64,000 nucleotides of DNA from Strongyloides papillosus. Its lineage: Eukaryota > Nematoda > Chromadorea > Rhabditida > Strongyloididae. The notes beneath the pieces are model-generated. The model saw nothing but the letters and a program-made list of their open reading frames with translations, made no database searches and had not been told where the DNA came from. Positions within the stretch are counted from its first letter, which is position 1. Each line of letters opens with the position of its first letter. The stretch lies in contig SRSI01000035.1 of NCBI GenBank assembly GCA_005656395.1, forward strand, positions 310,001-374,000. The letters run 5' to 3'. This document shows, piece after piece, positions 47,322 to 62,239 of the stretch. A program made the position numbers and the translations under genes.

Positions 47322-47506
47322 AATCAGACTTCAGCGAGTTACGAAATTATATATAGTGATAATCAACCAGGAGAATATATTCAACAAAATTTTAAAGATG
47401 TACATAAACATTTTTTAAAAGAAATTTTAAAATTTCTAAAAAAAAACAATTCAAATTTAGTAATTGAAAATAACTTTATTAAATGCAAGATGCACGTTAC
47501 CTGTTA
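47322..47506 (+). other. Coding-like fragment inside the foldback element
   Basis: An open stretch of about 60 codons with ordinary codon use (YSDNQPGEYIQQNFKDVHKH, then HFLKEILKFLKKNN) ends at a TAA at 47504-47506. No ATG start and no known family. A second such fragment (RSRKSPEHCDVLNDKIDYAF) lies at about 48294-48413, just outside the right tip. They may be exons of one gene broken by the element, or element remnants. Confidence 0.3.
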
Positions 47507-47589
47507 AATATACAACAAGTCCTACAAAGATTTTTTACTATATTTTTTATCATATTTTTTATCATATTATATAATATTTAAAGATTAAT

Positions 47590-48174
47590 TCCCAAATCCA
47601 TTTTTCATGCATTCCAAAAATCCTGTAGTTCATTTTCCTGCATTCAAAAATCCCCCACTCCATTTTTCTTGCATTCCAAAAATCCTGTAGTCCATTTTCT
47701 TGCATTTAAAAATCCCCCAATCCATTTTCCCTCGTTTAAAAATCCCCCACTCCATTTTTCTTGCATTTAAAAATCCTGTAGTCCATTTACTGCATTCAAA
47801 ATTCCCCCAGTCCATTTTCCTTCATTTAAAAATCCTGTAATCAACTTTTCCTGCACTTGAAACTCCTGAAATTTGCCTTTCTTGCATTTGAAATTCCTTC
47901 AATTTATTTTCCTTCATTGAAAAATCCTGTAATATATTTTTCTTGCATTTAAAAATCCTGCAATCCATTTTATCGCATTTAAAAATCCTGTGATCTACAT
48001 TTACTGTATTTTTTTTTCTTAGATTAGAATTTCCCGCAAAAAAAAATCCTGCAATTATTTTTCTTGCATTTTAATTTCGCTCAAAAGAAATTCTTGCAAT
48101 TATTTTTCCTGCAATTAAGAAAATTCCTTCAAAATTTTTTCTGGCTTTTAAAATTCTGGGAATTTTTTTGTGTG
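47590..48174 (-). repeat. Right subterminal array, about 30-bp monomer
   Basis: About 18 diverged copies of a monomer that on the minus strand reads AAATGCAAGAAAAATGGA followed by CTACAGGATTTTT or GGGGGATTTTT. Inverted counterpart of the array at 45493-46262. Confidence 0.82.
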
Positions 48175-49056
48175 ATATCAAAGAAAAATTTAGATGATAA
48201 AAAGAAATATTTACTAACAAACTCAAAGAACTGCCCTTGATACTATTACGATAAAAGTTCTATTTAGTAAGTTTGAAATAAAAAAAAACGCTAACAAAAG
48301 AAGTAGGAAAAGTCCAGAACATTGTGATGTGTTAAATGATAAAATTGATTATGCATTTGATAAATTGAGAAGTAAATTACTTATTGGAGTAGTTCTAAAG
48401 AAAAAAAAATTATAAAATGTAGATTGAATGTCTAACTGATTATCAACAAAATTAAAACTTTATTTTGCATAAAAAATTATTATTTTGTTTATTTATTATT
48501 AATACTTTTAATAATATTTTATATATGTTTGCTTATTTGGAATTACAATACAATTTTTACTTATTTTTTAATGTATTATTTTATATATCTCAATTTTTGT
48601 TCATCGAATATGTATAGAACTAGGACGCGGAAAACGTGATATTTTAATATTGTTGATTAATATTTAATTGATAAAAATATACCTATGAAATTAACTTAAA
48701 TCTAATTGTTAAGTAGCTCAAATTTAAAGTATAATTTTAAACTAGTATTTTGAAAAATGAATGTATATTTTTATTTGGAAATATATCAAAATAAATAATT
48801 GAATTTAAATTACATTCATTGATTTTGAAATTAATCATTAGAAAAAATTACTTGTTCTCCGCTAAATATAGATAAATTTCATAAATATTATTCTTGATTG
48901 TAAGAACATGTAAAGCAAATTTGTAGTTAAATTATAGGTGAAACATTAAAAAATCTACTAAAAAATTTCACACAAATTCAAAAAGTATAATTTTTTTATG
49001 ATAACAAATTATTCTTTGAACCATCAACTTTCATTTTTTTCAATCATCTCATCGTA
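48175..49056. other. AT-rich 3' flank of RGC-B
   Basis: About 880 bp. From about 48840 to 49056 it aligns with 58190-58400 beyond RGC-C, showing common descent of the two 3' ends. It includes the former coding end of RGC-B. Confidence 0.6.
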
Positions 49057-52000
49057 TTAATGAGAGTTACCAAAATATTCTGATTCTCCAATGGTTCCAT
49101 TAAGCCAATATGTTGTCATGACACCTTTCCCTTTAATAATAACTTCACCTCTACACTCCAGATTATATTTATGGGTCTCATTCAAAAGATTATATGTACT
49201 TTGAGTAATGTGTATTCTACCTGGCTTACCGTTACTTTCCATTCTTGATGCAGTATTAACTGTATCTCCAAATAGACAATATCTAGGCATTGATAAACCA
49301 ACTACACCAGCAACACATGGTCCTGTATTACAACCTATACGTAGTGATACTTTGTATCCTGGTAAATGTGGTAAAGTAAATTTTTCACAAATATCCATGA
49401 AATTTAAGGCTAAATTTGCTATCTCCTCGACATGTTTTGTACCATTTCTGATTGGAAGTCCCGATACACATAAATATCCATCACCAATTGTCTCGACTTT
49501 ATAAATATTTAAATTCTCAATAACACCATCAAACAAACTATACAAATCATTAACTAATGTTATTATTTGTATTGGTGAACATTTCAAGGATAGATCAGTA
49601 AATTTAACAATATCAGCAAAGAAAATTGTTACTGAATCAAAATTTTCTGGTTCAATAATTTTACCGAGTTTCAATTTTCTTGCTACAGCTTGTGGTAACA
49701 TTCTTTCAAGTAATAAGTCACTTCTTTTTTGTTCCTCCTTTAATTCTTTTGATCTTTCCTCTATCTCTAGACGTAATGTTGAGGCATAGTCTTCTAGAAT
49801 ACCAAAAACATGATCCATTAAATTTTTTGCACCAGTCTCTTTTAATGTTCCTATTATATGTTTAATTTGTTTAATCGTCGGTCTTTTTTCAATTTCTTCA
49901 CTCCAACTATCTTTGATAATTGTTACATAAGTCATATTTATTTCTATATTTGGTGGTATTTCAATATCAGGTCTTAAATGATTATGTCCACCTCTTTTAA
50001 CAAGATATATGATCTCTTCAACACTCTCTTTTCTATTATTATAATCATATGGAAATTTTTTTGTGAGAATCTCCGAACATATTATAGCAAAACTATAAAT
50101 ATCACCTTCCTGTGATCCAGTCAAATTATCATTTCTTAATATTTCTGGTGCAGTCCAGAACTTATCTTTAGTTTTCATTTTTTGACAACTTCGATAACTA
50201 AATAAATTAAAATCACTAATTTTTAACTGCCATCTATCACTTATAAGACAGTTTTTTGAAGTTAACCTTCCATGATAATGTAAAAAACTATTGTGAATAA
50301 AATGTAAACCTTCAACGAGATCTTTTATTAAAGAAACTAAGAAAAATGCATCAAAAATTGAGTTGTCTGATTGAAGGATATCCTACAAAAAGAATGTAAT
50401 CAAAAAATTAATAAATTAAAACCTACAAAAAGGCTTCCTCTCTTACAATATTTCCATAAAGAGAGGGGGAGTTTAGCGTCTAGTGACATTCCATAAAATT
50501 TATTAATATTATCATGCTCCCATGATAAAAGTTTACTTAATTCAATTTTCTGTTCTTTCGATGGTTCAAAAATTAATGAATGTTTCTCTCCTGCTACGGC
50601 TTCACCATCAAGATAAACAAACATAAATTTAGCAGTATCTCGTTTAGTATTTAACATATTCTTACTAGATTGTGATGGAACAGATGAGATAAATGAGTTT
50701 AAACTCTTATCAATCTCATTTTTTGCAGGCATAGGCTTCTCCAGCTTTATGTATGGTATTATCCAGCGTGTTAACTCTTCATTCTTTTTACGATTAATTT
50801 TTAATAAAACATATGTAATAAAAACTACAAAAAGTAATATAAGTATTATAATTATCACACCAACAATAATTACTTCATTTAAATGGTTTTTGAAAATATC
50901 AATAGGACATAATTTTCCTTTATATCCACAAATTGGAACGTTTAATGGAATTTTATTTCCCCAATTAGCGAACATGGTTTTTGTAAAATCGTCAACTTCT
51001 ATTTGTCTTTTATAATCTGTAATACTTGAAAAATTATATGTCAGATATAATGTTGAAGATTCTAATTCGTTCAAACCACGTAATTGTAAATAAGCTGTCC
51101 TAATACAATTTACACCATAAGTCATTTCACCAGTCTTGCCAAAATACTTTCCAGGACAATGTTTACGTAATAAACTATAATTAGTAAATGCCTCATCACC
51201 ATATAATGATAGAGTTTTATTAAGTAATGATGCCCAAAAATAGATAGCATCATTTAAATACCAAACATATCTTGATAATGTTGTTAAATTGGACACATCA
51301 CAATCACTACAATAAAATGGCCATTTTTTAATGTTTCCTAAGATCTCTTTATCATCAATTAGTGACGTTATCTGTCTTCTCGTTAAATCTATACTGAACA
51401 TTTTTTTAGCCATCTGAAAAGCATCGTCACTCCTTCCATCTGGTGTGCTGTTATAAATATCTTTATAGAAAAGATAATATTCTCCTGATGGATTTTTTAC
51501 GTTAGTATAAAAACCAAAGTTTTTATATTCCATATTTATATGGACCCATTCGTCATTATTAAGACCATTATCAAACATGCTTATTAAAAATTTTCTCTTA
51601 TACATATCATCTTCAAAACATGACAATATAACTCTTGTTTTTTCATTTGCAGTCTTTAAAAAATATCCAAATTCTTCGTACGATGGATCAAAAGATGTTT
51701 TGAAGGATTGTACAATGTGGACACGAGAACCCATGTAATTCAATGCTCTCTCAAAATCAATAAACATGTTTTGACATCTTTGAAAATAATTAGTGGTATA
51801 GATAAATGCTACAGTAGTCCAATTGAATTGTTCTAATACATCAATAGTAGCAATACCTAATGAAAAAAATACAGAATAAGTAGAAAAAACGTTTGGTAAT
51901 CTATTAAAATTAGCAATATCTGTTGTTGATACAGCACCCCATACAAATGTTGGTACACTATAAAATTTTGCCATTAAAGTCGCTCTTATTGCCGCTAAGT

Positions 52001-52319
52001 TACAGGTACTTCCAAAAATAACATCGACGTTATTGTTGTGAATTAATTCATACGCTCCGGAACTTGCTCTGGGGACAAGGCAATCATCGTAGAAAATGTG
52101 AAATGTATAATTGTAATCAGGCAATAGCTTTTCATTTTTTATTTGATCTAAAGCTAATGTTACCACTCCAGCAGATTGAAGATATCCGGAGGATGCCAAG
52201 AGAAGTGGCGAATTTCTAACAAATAAAAATCCTAAGTTAACTTGTTTTTTAGTATAACCATTAATAACAAAATATAGTTGTATAATAATAAAGATATATA
52301 TTAAATTATTAAGCATCAT
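49057..52319 (-). CDS. Receptor-type guanylate cyclase RGC-B
   Basis: Single-pass membrane enzyme converting GTP to cGMP, 1072 aa. Exon 1 is 52319-50427 and exon 2 is 50382-49057, intron 44 nt (GTAGGT...TTTGTAG). Order: signal peptide (1-21), ANF-receptor ligand-binding domain with paired Cys, membrane span about 482-506, kinase-homology domain with HGRLTSKNC in place of a catalytic HRD loop (pseudokinase), a coiled linker, then the cyclase domain about 875-1060. Metal-binding Asp residues stand in FFADIVKF (D888) and TIGDGY (D932). Guanine selectors Glu (YKVETIGDGY) and Cys (RYCLFGDTVN) are present, so GTP is the substrate. It belongs to the sensory gcy-type expansion of nematodes and is the intact paralogue of RGC-A. 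The stop at 49057 is about 19 codons earlier than the end implied by RGC-C. Confidence 0.95.
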
Positions 52320-53018
52320 ACTTTATTCATAAAATTTCAAATGAGAATAATCTTTTTATTTATTTACAGGGATTTAATTTTATAGAAATTTGAAAAGATT
52401 AATATTTGAGATTTCTTGTCATAAGGTATTTCTGTAGGTGATAAATATTTAGTGTTTCAATATATATATATATTATTTGTCAACATAAAAATATACTAAT
52501 TGATATTTTTGTTATTGTTTATAAAATGCAAAAAACTCATGGATAAAAATTTAAAAAATTATAACATTAATCAAGTTAGATAAATTTTATTAATAAACCA
52601 TTGATAAAATTTCCCCACTTTATTACCATTATTTCTTAATCTGATTTTAATTAACCTTCCTTCAACCATAATAACAATAGGATTTATTATTGAATAAGTG
52701 TGGTATATTAACGGCTTAAAAGTAGTAAAAACATAATTCGTATCAGTTGATTTATTGAAAATAATAAATATAAAGAAATAGTTGGAATTAATGAACAAAA
52801 AATAGGTAAAATTATTAAGATTCTTAAATAAAATATTGTTCTAATAATTCTACTATTGTTATAATTTCTCCCCTCTTTTTTACAATGTCTCAGTTTTTTT
52901 TCTAACAGTATTACGTATTAAAATATCGTTATGAAAACTGTTATAATTAAATTTATACCACCAACAATATACATAAGAAATAGAGAATTTTTTTAATTCC
53001 ATCTAGTATCGTTTAATA

Positions 53019-54302
<1,284 letters not shown>

Positions 54303-55033
54303 TATTACTATATAAGACGTATTTGGATAAAATTCTAAAATTTCATCTATCTTAAAAAATTAGAGTAAAAATACTATTTTTTCTAATAATACAAATCTAC
54401 ATTTTTATAATAACTTATGTATTCATCTTTTTTTAGAGGAAACGTGTGAGCGAGAGACAATGCTGCAGCTGGTATAATAATCAATCCAAAAGCAGTGAAG
54501 AATTTTTCAAAACTTTGTAAAATAGAATGTTGGTTTATCAATGACAAAGACATTGCAGCGGAGCAAGTATGATAACTTTCTTATGACATTATTTATTGTC
54601 GATTGTAGGAGATATATAATAATCATGTAATTACATAATATTGGACTTTGAAGCCCAAAACAAACTTCTGATGAGGCCATTCCATTAAGTGGTGATAAAT
54701 GGATAAAATTTGTCATAAGTCCAGCGGATAGAGGTAACATTACGTCTACTAATCTTGTCCATTTTAAGAATAAGAAATATTTATTATCATTAATTATATT
54801 TTTAAATTTAAATAGGGTAAATGCTAACAGATTTAATAGTATACCAATGCAACTTTCAATAAATATTATTTTTTCAATAAACATTTCGATAAAAAGATTT
54901 TTAAGAAAGTTGTTAGTGCTTTATAGATATACTAACATTTTATTTTTTAAAATTAACTTAGCACCTTTCAAACTGAATCAACAATTTAAAAAATAATCTG
55001 TATCATCTGTTTGTAAAATTTCCCATGAATATA

Positions 55034-55980
55034 CGGACAAAAAAAAGTGAGAAGCATTTTTGCGTAAAATGTAATGAATTTTTCCTACCTATTAAAATTT
55101 GAATTTTCTTGAATTGCGACTAATTTTATCGCAACTATATCGTACTTAAAAATTAAAGCAATAATAAAATAATTATCGAAATAAGTTTCAACTTTTTACT
55201 ATATTATTGTTATTTTAAAACATAGATTGTCTTATACAATACTTTTTTAAATATTTAATTAGAATTTAATTTTATGTAAGATTATAAATGCTTTTATAAA
55301 AAGCAATTCTGAACATACGAAAATATTTTTATAAGTTTTAATAGTTTGAGTTATTAATAATTACATTTTTTACTATAAAATTACACCCTTCTGAAGGCCG
55401 AAAAGTTTTTGTATGACTTTAATGGTTCTATTTAGAAAATTAAATCTATGAAAAGCTATGATATTATATGGATTTTTATCCATAGTTAAAAATATCTTCT
55501 ACATATTTAAACTTAATATGAAAACAAATACTAAAATAATATTTTTAATTATTAATGCTTTGTGTGGTTAAATAATAATTTTTGGCTTTTTGTTATTATT
55601 ATTACGAATTTTTTATATTTATTGTTGCCAGTGAATTGTTTAGGACAATGATTTTTGTTCAAACTTAACAACTTTACACGAAATTGAGTTCTAATAACAT
55701 GTTTAATGTATATTAGAAAAGAAATTAGATCCTAAGACTAGCATTATATCAAAAACATTAAGATTAAATAAAAGTTACATTATTTAAAATATAAAACATA
55801 TATAATTTTGTAGAAAAAACAGCAAAATTCTGCGACAACAAATATTTTTCATCGTTTAAAACATTTTTACTGTTGCTCGATAATTTTAAAATTTGAATAA
55901 ATGTTGATTTTTTTATAGGTGGGAAATTTTTTTGAATTTCAGATAGATTTGTCAAAATTTTCCCATTTTTTTTTTCTGTG
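55034..55980 (+). mobile_element. MITE copy 3 (CACA-tipped family)
   Basis: 947 bp flanked by TA (55032-55033, 55981-55982). The right tip reads CACAGAAAAAAAAAATGGG on the other strand; the left tip is mutated (CGGACAAAAAAAAGTGAG). It is collinear with copy 2 throughout. The related segment at about 39590-39620 is the uninterrupted site (TGTATAAAGTTAATT), confirming insertion after the segmental duplication. Confidence 0.87.
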
Positions 55981-56138
55981 TATAAAGTTAATTTTGTATA
56001 AAAAGGACAAGTAAAGGTAAAACTTTGTGTCATTATAAGATTTTTAAAATATATTTGTAAATTAAAGTTTCTAATTTTAAATAGAAAATTTGGCAGCATG
56101 ATAGATATAATGAAATATTTTATCGATTTTTAAAATTA

Positions 56139-57265
56139 TTGGGGTGGTGCATAATTATTGTGTCATTTTTTCTCGACGTTTTAATTTTTTTAAAAATTTA
56201 TATTTTTTAAATTTTTTATATAAAAATAATCCTCTCACATTTAAATTAGTGAATCGCACATCACAAATTATATTCATGTTCGACATATTATGCTCCACCA
56301 CTTCGAAAAAGATTGGAATCGTTGTGTAGTGGTATTAAAGTTTAAATAGAAATAAGAGTACAAAGGAAAACATTTTATTATAATCGTACAATTATAAACA
56401 CCAAAAACATCTTAAAAACTGAGGATCATAAATAATGAATGAATATTAAGATAAGTCAGACATTTATATAAAAAAAAAGTGGATGTATGTTTTTAGGTAA
56501 AGAGAGGTGGTATGCATTACGGAATGCAGAACAGCTATTCAGCGATCCCAACAAACTTTTTGCGAAGGAATAATCAGGCAAAACCAAGTTGAAATGTTGT
56601 TTAAGAAGTTCAAATTTGGTAATTCAAACTAAATTACCTTTCAATTTGGCTTTTGTCAATTGTTCTTCGATCAAAAAGTTTGTTGAGATCGTGAAATGAC
56701 TGTGCTGCTTTATAACCTTTCGCGAAATGGTGGAGCATGGAATCCCGAATATGAATATGATTTTCAATATACATTTCCACCAACTGAAGAGAGAGGTATA
56801 TTTTTTTGAAAAAAAAAAATAAAAATGCTAATTTATAAAGAAAAAAAAATTCGCGAAGAAAGCCGCAATAATTATGCTCTATGACTTCGAGAAAGATTGA
56901 AAGGTAGCACAGCCATTTCACAATCTCAACAAACTTTTTGACGAAGAAACAATCGGCTAAAGCTAAATTAAAAGATGATTTAGTTTGAATTACCAAATTT
57001 GAACTTCTTGAACAATCTTTCAACTTGGTTTTTTCTGATTATTTCTTTGCAAAAGATTCACTGAAATCGCTGAATAGCTTTTCTACACCCCAATTTTTTT
57101 CGAAGTGGTAGAGCATGATATGTTAAACATGAATATAATTTGTGATATGCATTTCACTAATTTAAATGTGAGGATTACTTTTATAAAAAAAAATTTTTAA
57201 AATACAAATTTTTTAAAAAGTAAAACGTCGAGGAAAAATGCCGCAATAATTATGCACCAACCCAA
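56139..57265. mobile_element. Mariner-tipped 1.13-kb palindromic element
   Basis: Ends read TTGGG[G/T]TGGTGCATAATTATTG in inverted orientation, resembling the TTAGGTTGGTGC start of mariner elements, with TA on both sides (56137-56138, 57266-57267). Much of the interior is also inverted-repeat: the segment around 56545-56640 pairs with 56975-57080, and 56640-56740 pairs with about 56870-56965. The whole could fold into a long imperfect hairpin. A minus-strand open frame at 56634-57023 is not a gene. Confidence 0.78.
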
Positions 57266-57304
57266 TAAATTAATAAGAACAATACTAAAATTATAATAAT
57301 TATA

Positions 57305-57825
57305 TCTACAGAAAATATATTTATAGGAATATAGTTTTTGGCGTCCCCCTTTCAAACAATTCCCAATGCCCTCTGAATTACCAACCGACTTCAGACCTTT
57401 ATTACAATCAACTTTTATTGACCCAAACTTTACAATATTACTCACAAAGATAAGATTACACAAAATAAAGTATAGTAAAGTAAAGTGGCCACCTAGGGAT
57501 AACATTTATTAATTACAAAATTAAACTTACTTATACTTATCCTTCGATCTCTTAACAATTCCTGAGATCTCCCTCAACCGTCTATGAAACCCCTAGTGGT
57601 CTACAAATACAAAATATTAGAAATACATTACAATATAATTAAGATAATTAATGACATTACAATATAACACGTCATACATATAAAATTTTGATTACATAAA
57701 AAACTACAACTATTACCTAAGTTAATAAAATGAATAATTTGATGACTCTCGCCACCTTTTATAATAACAAAAACAATGTTCTCGAATTTTCCAAACAGTT
57801 TCCCAACTGTCATATTTTACTCTAC
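57305..57825 (-). mobile_element. Probable solo LTR, copy 2
   Basis: Inverse-oriented copy of 42069-42578, about 90 percent alike by eye, including the CACTAGGGGTTTCATAGACG block, TATAAAAGG and CAATAAAAG. No paired LTR nearby. Confidence 0.55.
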
Positions 57826-58343
57826 AATAAAGACTTTTTATAACTTTTCTAAATTCCCTTCAGCTATCATTCTGAATTTTTATTCAATTGTTCTTCAATT
57901 CAAATGATTAATTGATATCTAAAAAACCAATGACTTTGCTTATGACTTCTTCGGTCATTTAAAATCCTTTTAATAATATGGTTATTTTTTTTATTCTTTT
58001 ATCTAACAGACTTAACTTTAATAATTTACTAATAAAACTTTTATCTTAAATCCAATCTACAAGTAGCTAAAATTTAACAAAAAATTTTACATTATTATTT
58101 GAAAAAATATGAATTTTTTTGTAAATATTAAAAAATAAGCTATTGTAGATAAATTACATTCATTTATATAGAAATTCGTCATTATAAATAAATTACTTGT
58201 TCTCTGCTAAATATAAATAAATTTCTCATAAATAATATTATTTATTGTAGGGCTATGTAAAAGCAAATTTTTATTTTAAACCATAGATGAAACATTAAAA
58301 AATGTACAAAGAAATTTATACTTAATGAAAAAATATAATTTTT
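57826..58343. other. AT-rich 3' flank of RGC-C
   Basis: About 520 bp; the part next to RGC-C aligns with the 3' flank of RGC-B. No gene seen. Confidence 0.5.
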
Positions 58344-61300
58344 TTATGATATCAAATTATTCTTTGAACCATCACTTTCTATTTTTTCAATAACATCATC
58401 ATCTTGGTAAATGTTATCAAAATTTTCGGGATCTCCAATGATTCCATTAAGCCAATATGTTGTCATAACACCTTTCCCTTTTATAATAACACTTCCTCTC
58501 TCTTTCATATCAAATCCTCCTAGTTGTGTCAACAATTTATAGTATGATTCTGTTGTATGTATTCTTCCTGGTTTACCATTACTTTCCATTCTTGAAGCAG
58601 TATTAATCGTATCACCAAATAAACAGTATCTTGGCATAGATAGACCGACAACGCCAGCTACACAAGGTCCTGAATTACAACCAACTCTAACAGTTATCTT
58701 TTCATCGGGTAATGAGGCAATCTTAAATTTATTACAAGCATTTATAAATCCTAAAGCTAATAATGCAATTTCTTTGGCATGTTTCATACCATTTGGTATT
58801 GGGAGTCCCGAAACACATAAGTATCCATCACCGATAGTTTCAACTTTGTAGACATCCAATGATTCAATTATATTATCAAAGGTTGTAAAAAGATCATTAA
58901 CGAAACCAATAACTTGTAGTGGAGAACATTTTGAAGACAATATTGTAAATTTAACAACATCAGCAAAGAATACTGTAACAGAATCAAAATTTTCAGGTTC
59001 AATAGCCTTTCCTAATTTTAGTTTTTCTGCTACTGTACTTGGCAACATTCTTTTTAATAACAAATCACTTTTCTTTTGTTCCTCAATTATTTCACTTGTT
59101 CTAGATTGAACTTCTTCACTTAAAGTACCAGCATAAGTTTCTAAAATTGAAAAAGCATGGTCCATTAAATTTTTCTTTTTCTTATCGCTAATAGCTGTCA
59201 TAACTTTTTTAATATCTTTTATATTTGGTCTATTTTGTGGTAATTCATTCCAACAATCTTTGATGAGAAGTAATAAAGCTGAATTTATCTCAATACCCTC
59301 GTATGGGACAAGTTCCGGTCTTTTGGGTGGTAATGAATTTCTTTTAACAAAATACACTGTTTCATCAATAGAATCATCTTCCATTTCAATATTGAATGGA
59401 GTTGTTTTACAAATAATTTCACTACATATGATAGCAAAACTATAAATGTCACCTTCAGAACTTCCTAAAGAACCATCATCTCTCAAATGTTCCGGAGCCA
59501 TCCATAATTTTCTTTCATTACTAACTTTCTCTCTGATTCTCATACTTTTTAAATCGAAATTACTAATTTTAACCTCCCATCTATCATTAACAAGACAATT
59601 TTTTGACGTTAATTGTCCGTGAAACTTGATGAAGCCTTTGTGAATGAAATGAAGACCTTCAACGATATCTTTTATCAGACACATAAGGAAAAAAGAATCA
59701 AATAATGAGGTATCGGTTTGGAGGATATCCTAAAAAATAATTTTTTAAAAAATAAAATAAACATGTACAAATAAATGAAGACATACAAAGATACTTCCAC
59801 GTTTACAATATCTCCATACAGATAAAGGAAAACTTCCATCAACAGACATTCCATAAAACTTATTAATATTTGAATGATTTGATAAAAATATCTCCGATAA
59901 CTCCTTTAAGTCTTCCTTATTTTCAACATACATTACTGTATGTCTCTCAGCAACGACTAGATCAGTTTCATAATTGACATACATAAATCTATTACTATCC
60001 TCCTTGGTAGTAATATTTCTACTAGATTTAGAAGTTCTCCCAGAATGAAATGAATAACTTGATTGATTTATCTGAGAATCATTGTTTTCACGTTTTGTTA
60101 GTTTATTATTTGGTATCTTCCAGTTTGATAATTCTTCAAGTGCTTTTCTACGATACCTGATTACTGCATAAACTGTTGATAAAATTGAGATAATTATTAA
60201 AATTATAATTACTACAATAATAATAATAGCTAATTCTCGATATTCTTTAAAGAAATCTATTGGACAATTCTTTCCACTGTATCCACATAATGGTCTATTC
60301 AACGGCACACTATTATCCCAATTTTCAAACATTGTACTATTTGACCCCACATCACTCATTGTTTTATTAAAAGATAAAACACCATCAAATGAATAATTAA
60401 CATGAATTACTTCTTCACCGAATCTATTAATTCTTTTTACTTGAAATATTGCTAAACGATTACATTCGCTATCAAATATTACAGTTCCTACAACTCCTTC
60501 AATTGTTCTATTACAACCAAATTTAAGAAGTGAAAAATTGTTAAATACTGCTTCTTCACCATACTTTTCAGTAGATATATTCAAAAAAGTTGCCCAAAAA
60601 TAAACAGCATCATAAAGATAACTAGCATATAATGATAGTTGAGTTGTATTGTTTATAACGCAATCACTACAATAAAATGGCCAATCTTTAATTTTATTTA
60701 ATGTTTCTTTTATAAATTCTGATGATAATTTTCTACTAGCACTTGAATCTATAATAAACATATGCTTAGCCATTTTAAATGCATCATCATTACGTTTATC
60801 ATTCAAACCATATACATCTTTATAAAAAAGCTGTTGTTCGTTGTTTTCATCATAATTACTTGAGGGAAAACCTAATCTTCTAATTTCCAAATTAATATGA
60901 ACCCATTCATTATTAGTAAAATTATTATCATACATGTATAGTAAAAAATCTCTTTTCCATACGTCCATATCAAAACAGGATACAATAATTCTTGAAAATG
61001 GCTTTGTTGAATCGAAAAAATAGTCAAAATCAGTTTTTCTTGGTGGTGTTTCGGTAATTAACGAACTTTTTAAATTTAAACTAGGATAGAAATTATCCAT
61101 TATAGTTTGAAAATCAGTAAACATTCTATTACAACGTTTTTCAACTGATGGAGTAGAGAGGAAAGCAATATCCGTCCAATTGTTTGATTCAATAAAATCA
61201 AGTGCGGCATAAGATAAAGAATAAAATGTAGCTGTTGAAGAATAGACATTTGGATATTTTTTATGATTTAACATTTTTGACGAACTAACAATTCCCCAGA

Positions 61301-61673
61301 CAAATAGTTGTGTATTGAACATTTGTGTTGAAAATGAAGCTCTTTTTACAGATTCTGTACACGAAGGGCCAAATATAACATGAACTTTATCAATATATGA
61401 TAAATTATAACTTAATGCACTCGCATTACTTTCATTACAGTTTTCGAATTTATAATAAACTGTTATATTAGTGATATTTGAAAGTAATTGTTCATCTCGA
61501 ATCCTTTTTAAAGCCATAGCTGCCATTCCTGCTGATCTTGTAAAACCTATCTTATCATCATAGTAACCACTTAAATTGTTAAATAAAAATCCAATTTTTA
61601 CTACTCTTTCATTAGTTTTTATTATAACATAGGAAACGAAAAAAATAAAGATAACAAAAAACGAGAATCTCAT
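58344..61673 (-). CDS. Receptor-type guanylate cyclase RGC-C
   Basis: Intact 1090-aa paralogue of RGC-B. Exon 1 is 61673-59787, intron 59786-59730 (57 nt, GTATGT...TTTTTTAG), exon 2 is 59729-58344; the intron position is the same as in RGC-B. Signal peptide (MRFSFFVIFIFFVSYVII), ANF-receptor domain with many N-glycosylation sites, membrane span (AIIIIVVIIILIIISILST), pseudokinase domain (HGQLTSKNCL in place of an HRD loop, NFD in place of DFG), and a cyclase domain with FFADVVKF, YKVETIGDGY and RYCLFGDTINTASRMES. Metal and guanine-binding residues are complete. An acidic C-terminal tail (YQDDDVIEKIESDGSKNNL) extends past the cyclase domain. The extracellular part differs much more from RGC-B than the cyclase part, as expected for receptors with different ligands. 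Confidence 0.95.
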
Positions 61674-62239
61674 TATGATGTTGATAAATAGTTTTTATGC
61701 ATTTTTATAGAAACAGTATGAAACCAATGTCTATAAAAAAATATGGTTTCTATTTAAAAACTTCTAACAATAAATATTTTTACAAAAAAACATATTTTCT
61801 TGTAAAAAATTTCTACGACATCCCTATTGATACCTTTTATTTAGAATTTAAAATTATAAACAGCATCTTTTAATGTTTTCTCTAATTGTATGATTAAAGT
61901 TTTTTCAAATTTTTTTTTCAAGTTCATTGAAAGTATTATTTTTTTACTCACAGGGAGATTTTTTTATATACTGATTAGAATTATCAAGATGACAGGAAAG
62001 AATTTTTTGTTTTTTTAAAAATCTTTTTATATTTTTATTTTCAATTTTGTGTTATAATATGTATATCAATGATTTATTATAAAATAAAATATGAAAAATA
62101 TTATAAAACTATTAAAGAAGGATATTCACAACTATTATTAGGTAATTAGTATCTTTAAAAATTAGAGGTTGAATTTTCATTTTTTCTAGGAATTGTTCTT
62201 TAACAACTATAAATTTAACATAAGTAAATATCTTATCTG
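61674..62239. other. AT-rich upstream region of RGC-C
   Basis: About 570 bp; should hold the RGC-C promoter. No repeat or RNA recognised. Confidence 0.5.

Larger units (their letters stand above)
45493..48174. mobile_element. Foldback-type element with subterminal repeat arrays
   Basis: About 2.7 kb. The left tip reads CACAAAAATAAAATTCAGG and the right tip, on the other strand, CACACAAAAAAATTCCCAGA. Each end carries a long array of about 30-bp repeats built on AAATGCAAGAAAA, in opposite orientation at the two ends (45493-46262 and 47590-48174). A TA precedes the left tip; the right flank (ATATC) fits only with a one-base shift. The middle holds the splice-bounded repeats at 46395-47030 and short coding-like fragments. 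No transposase identified. Confidence 0.68.

Noticed and set aside
56634..57023. 129-aa minus-strand frame
   Set aside because: Lies across the centre of the mariner-tipped palindrome; sequence constraint is the inverted repeat, and no transposase motif is present.
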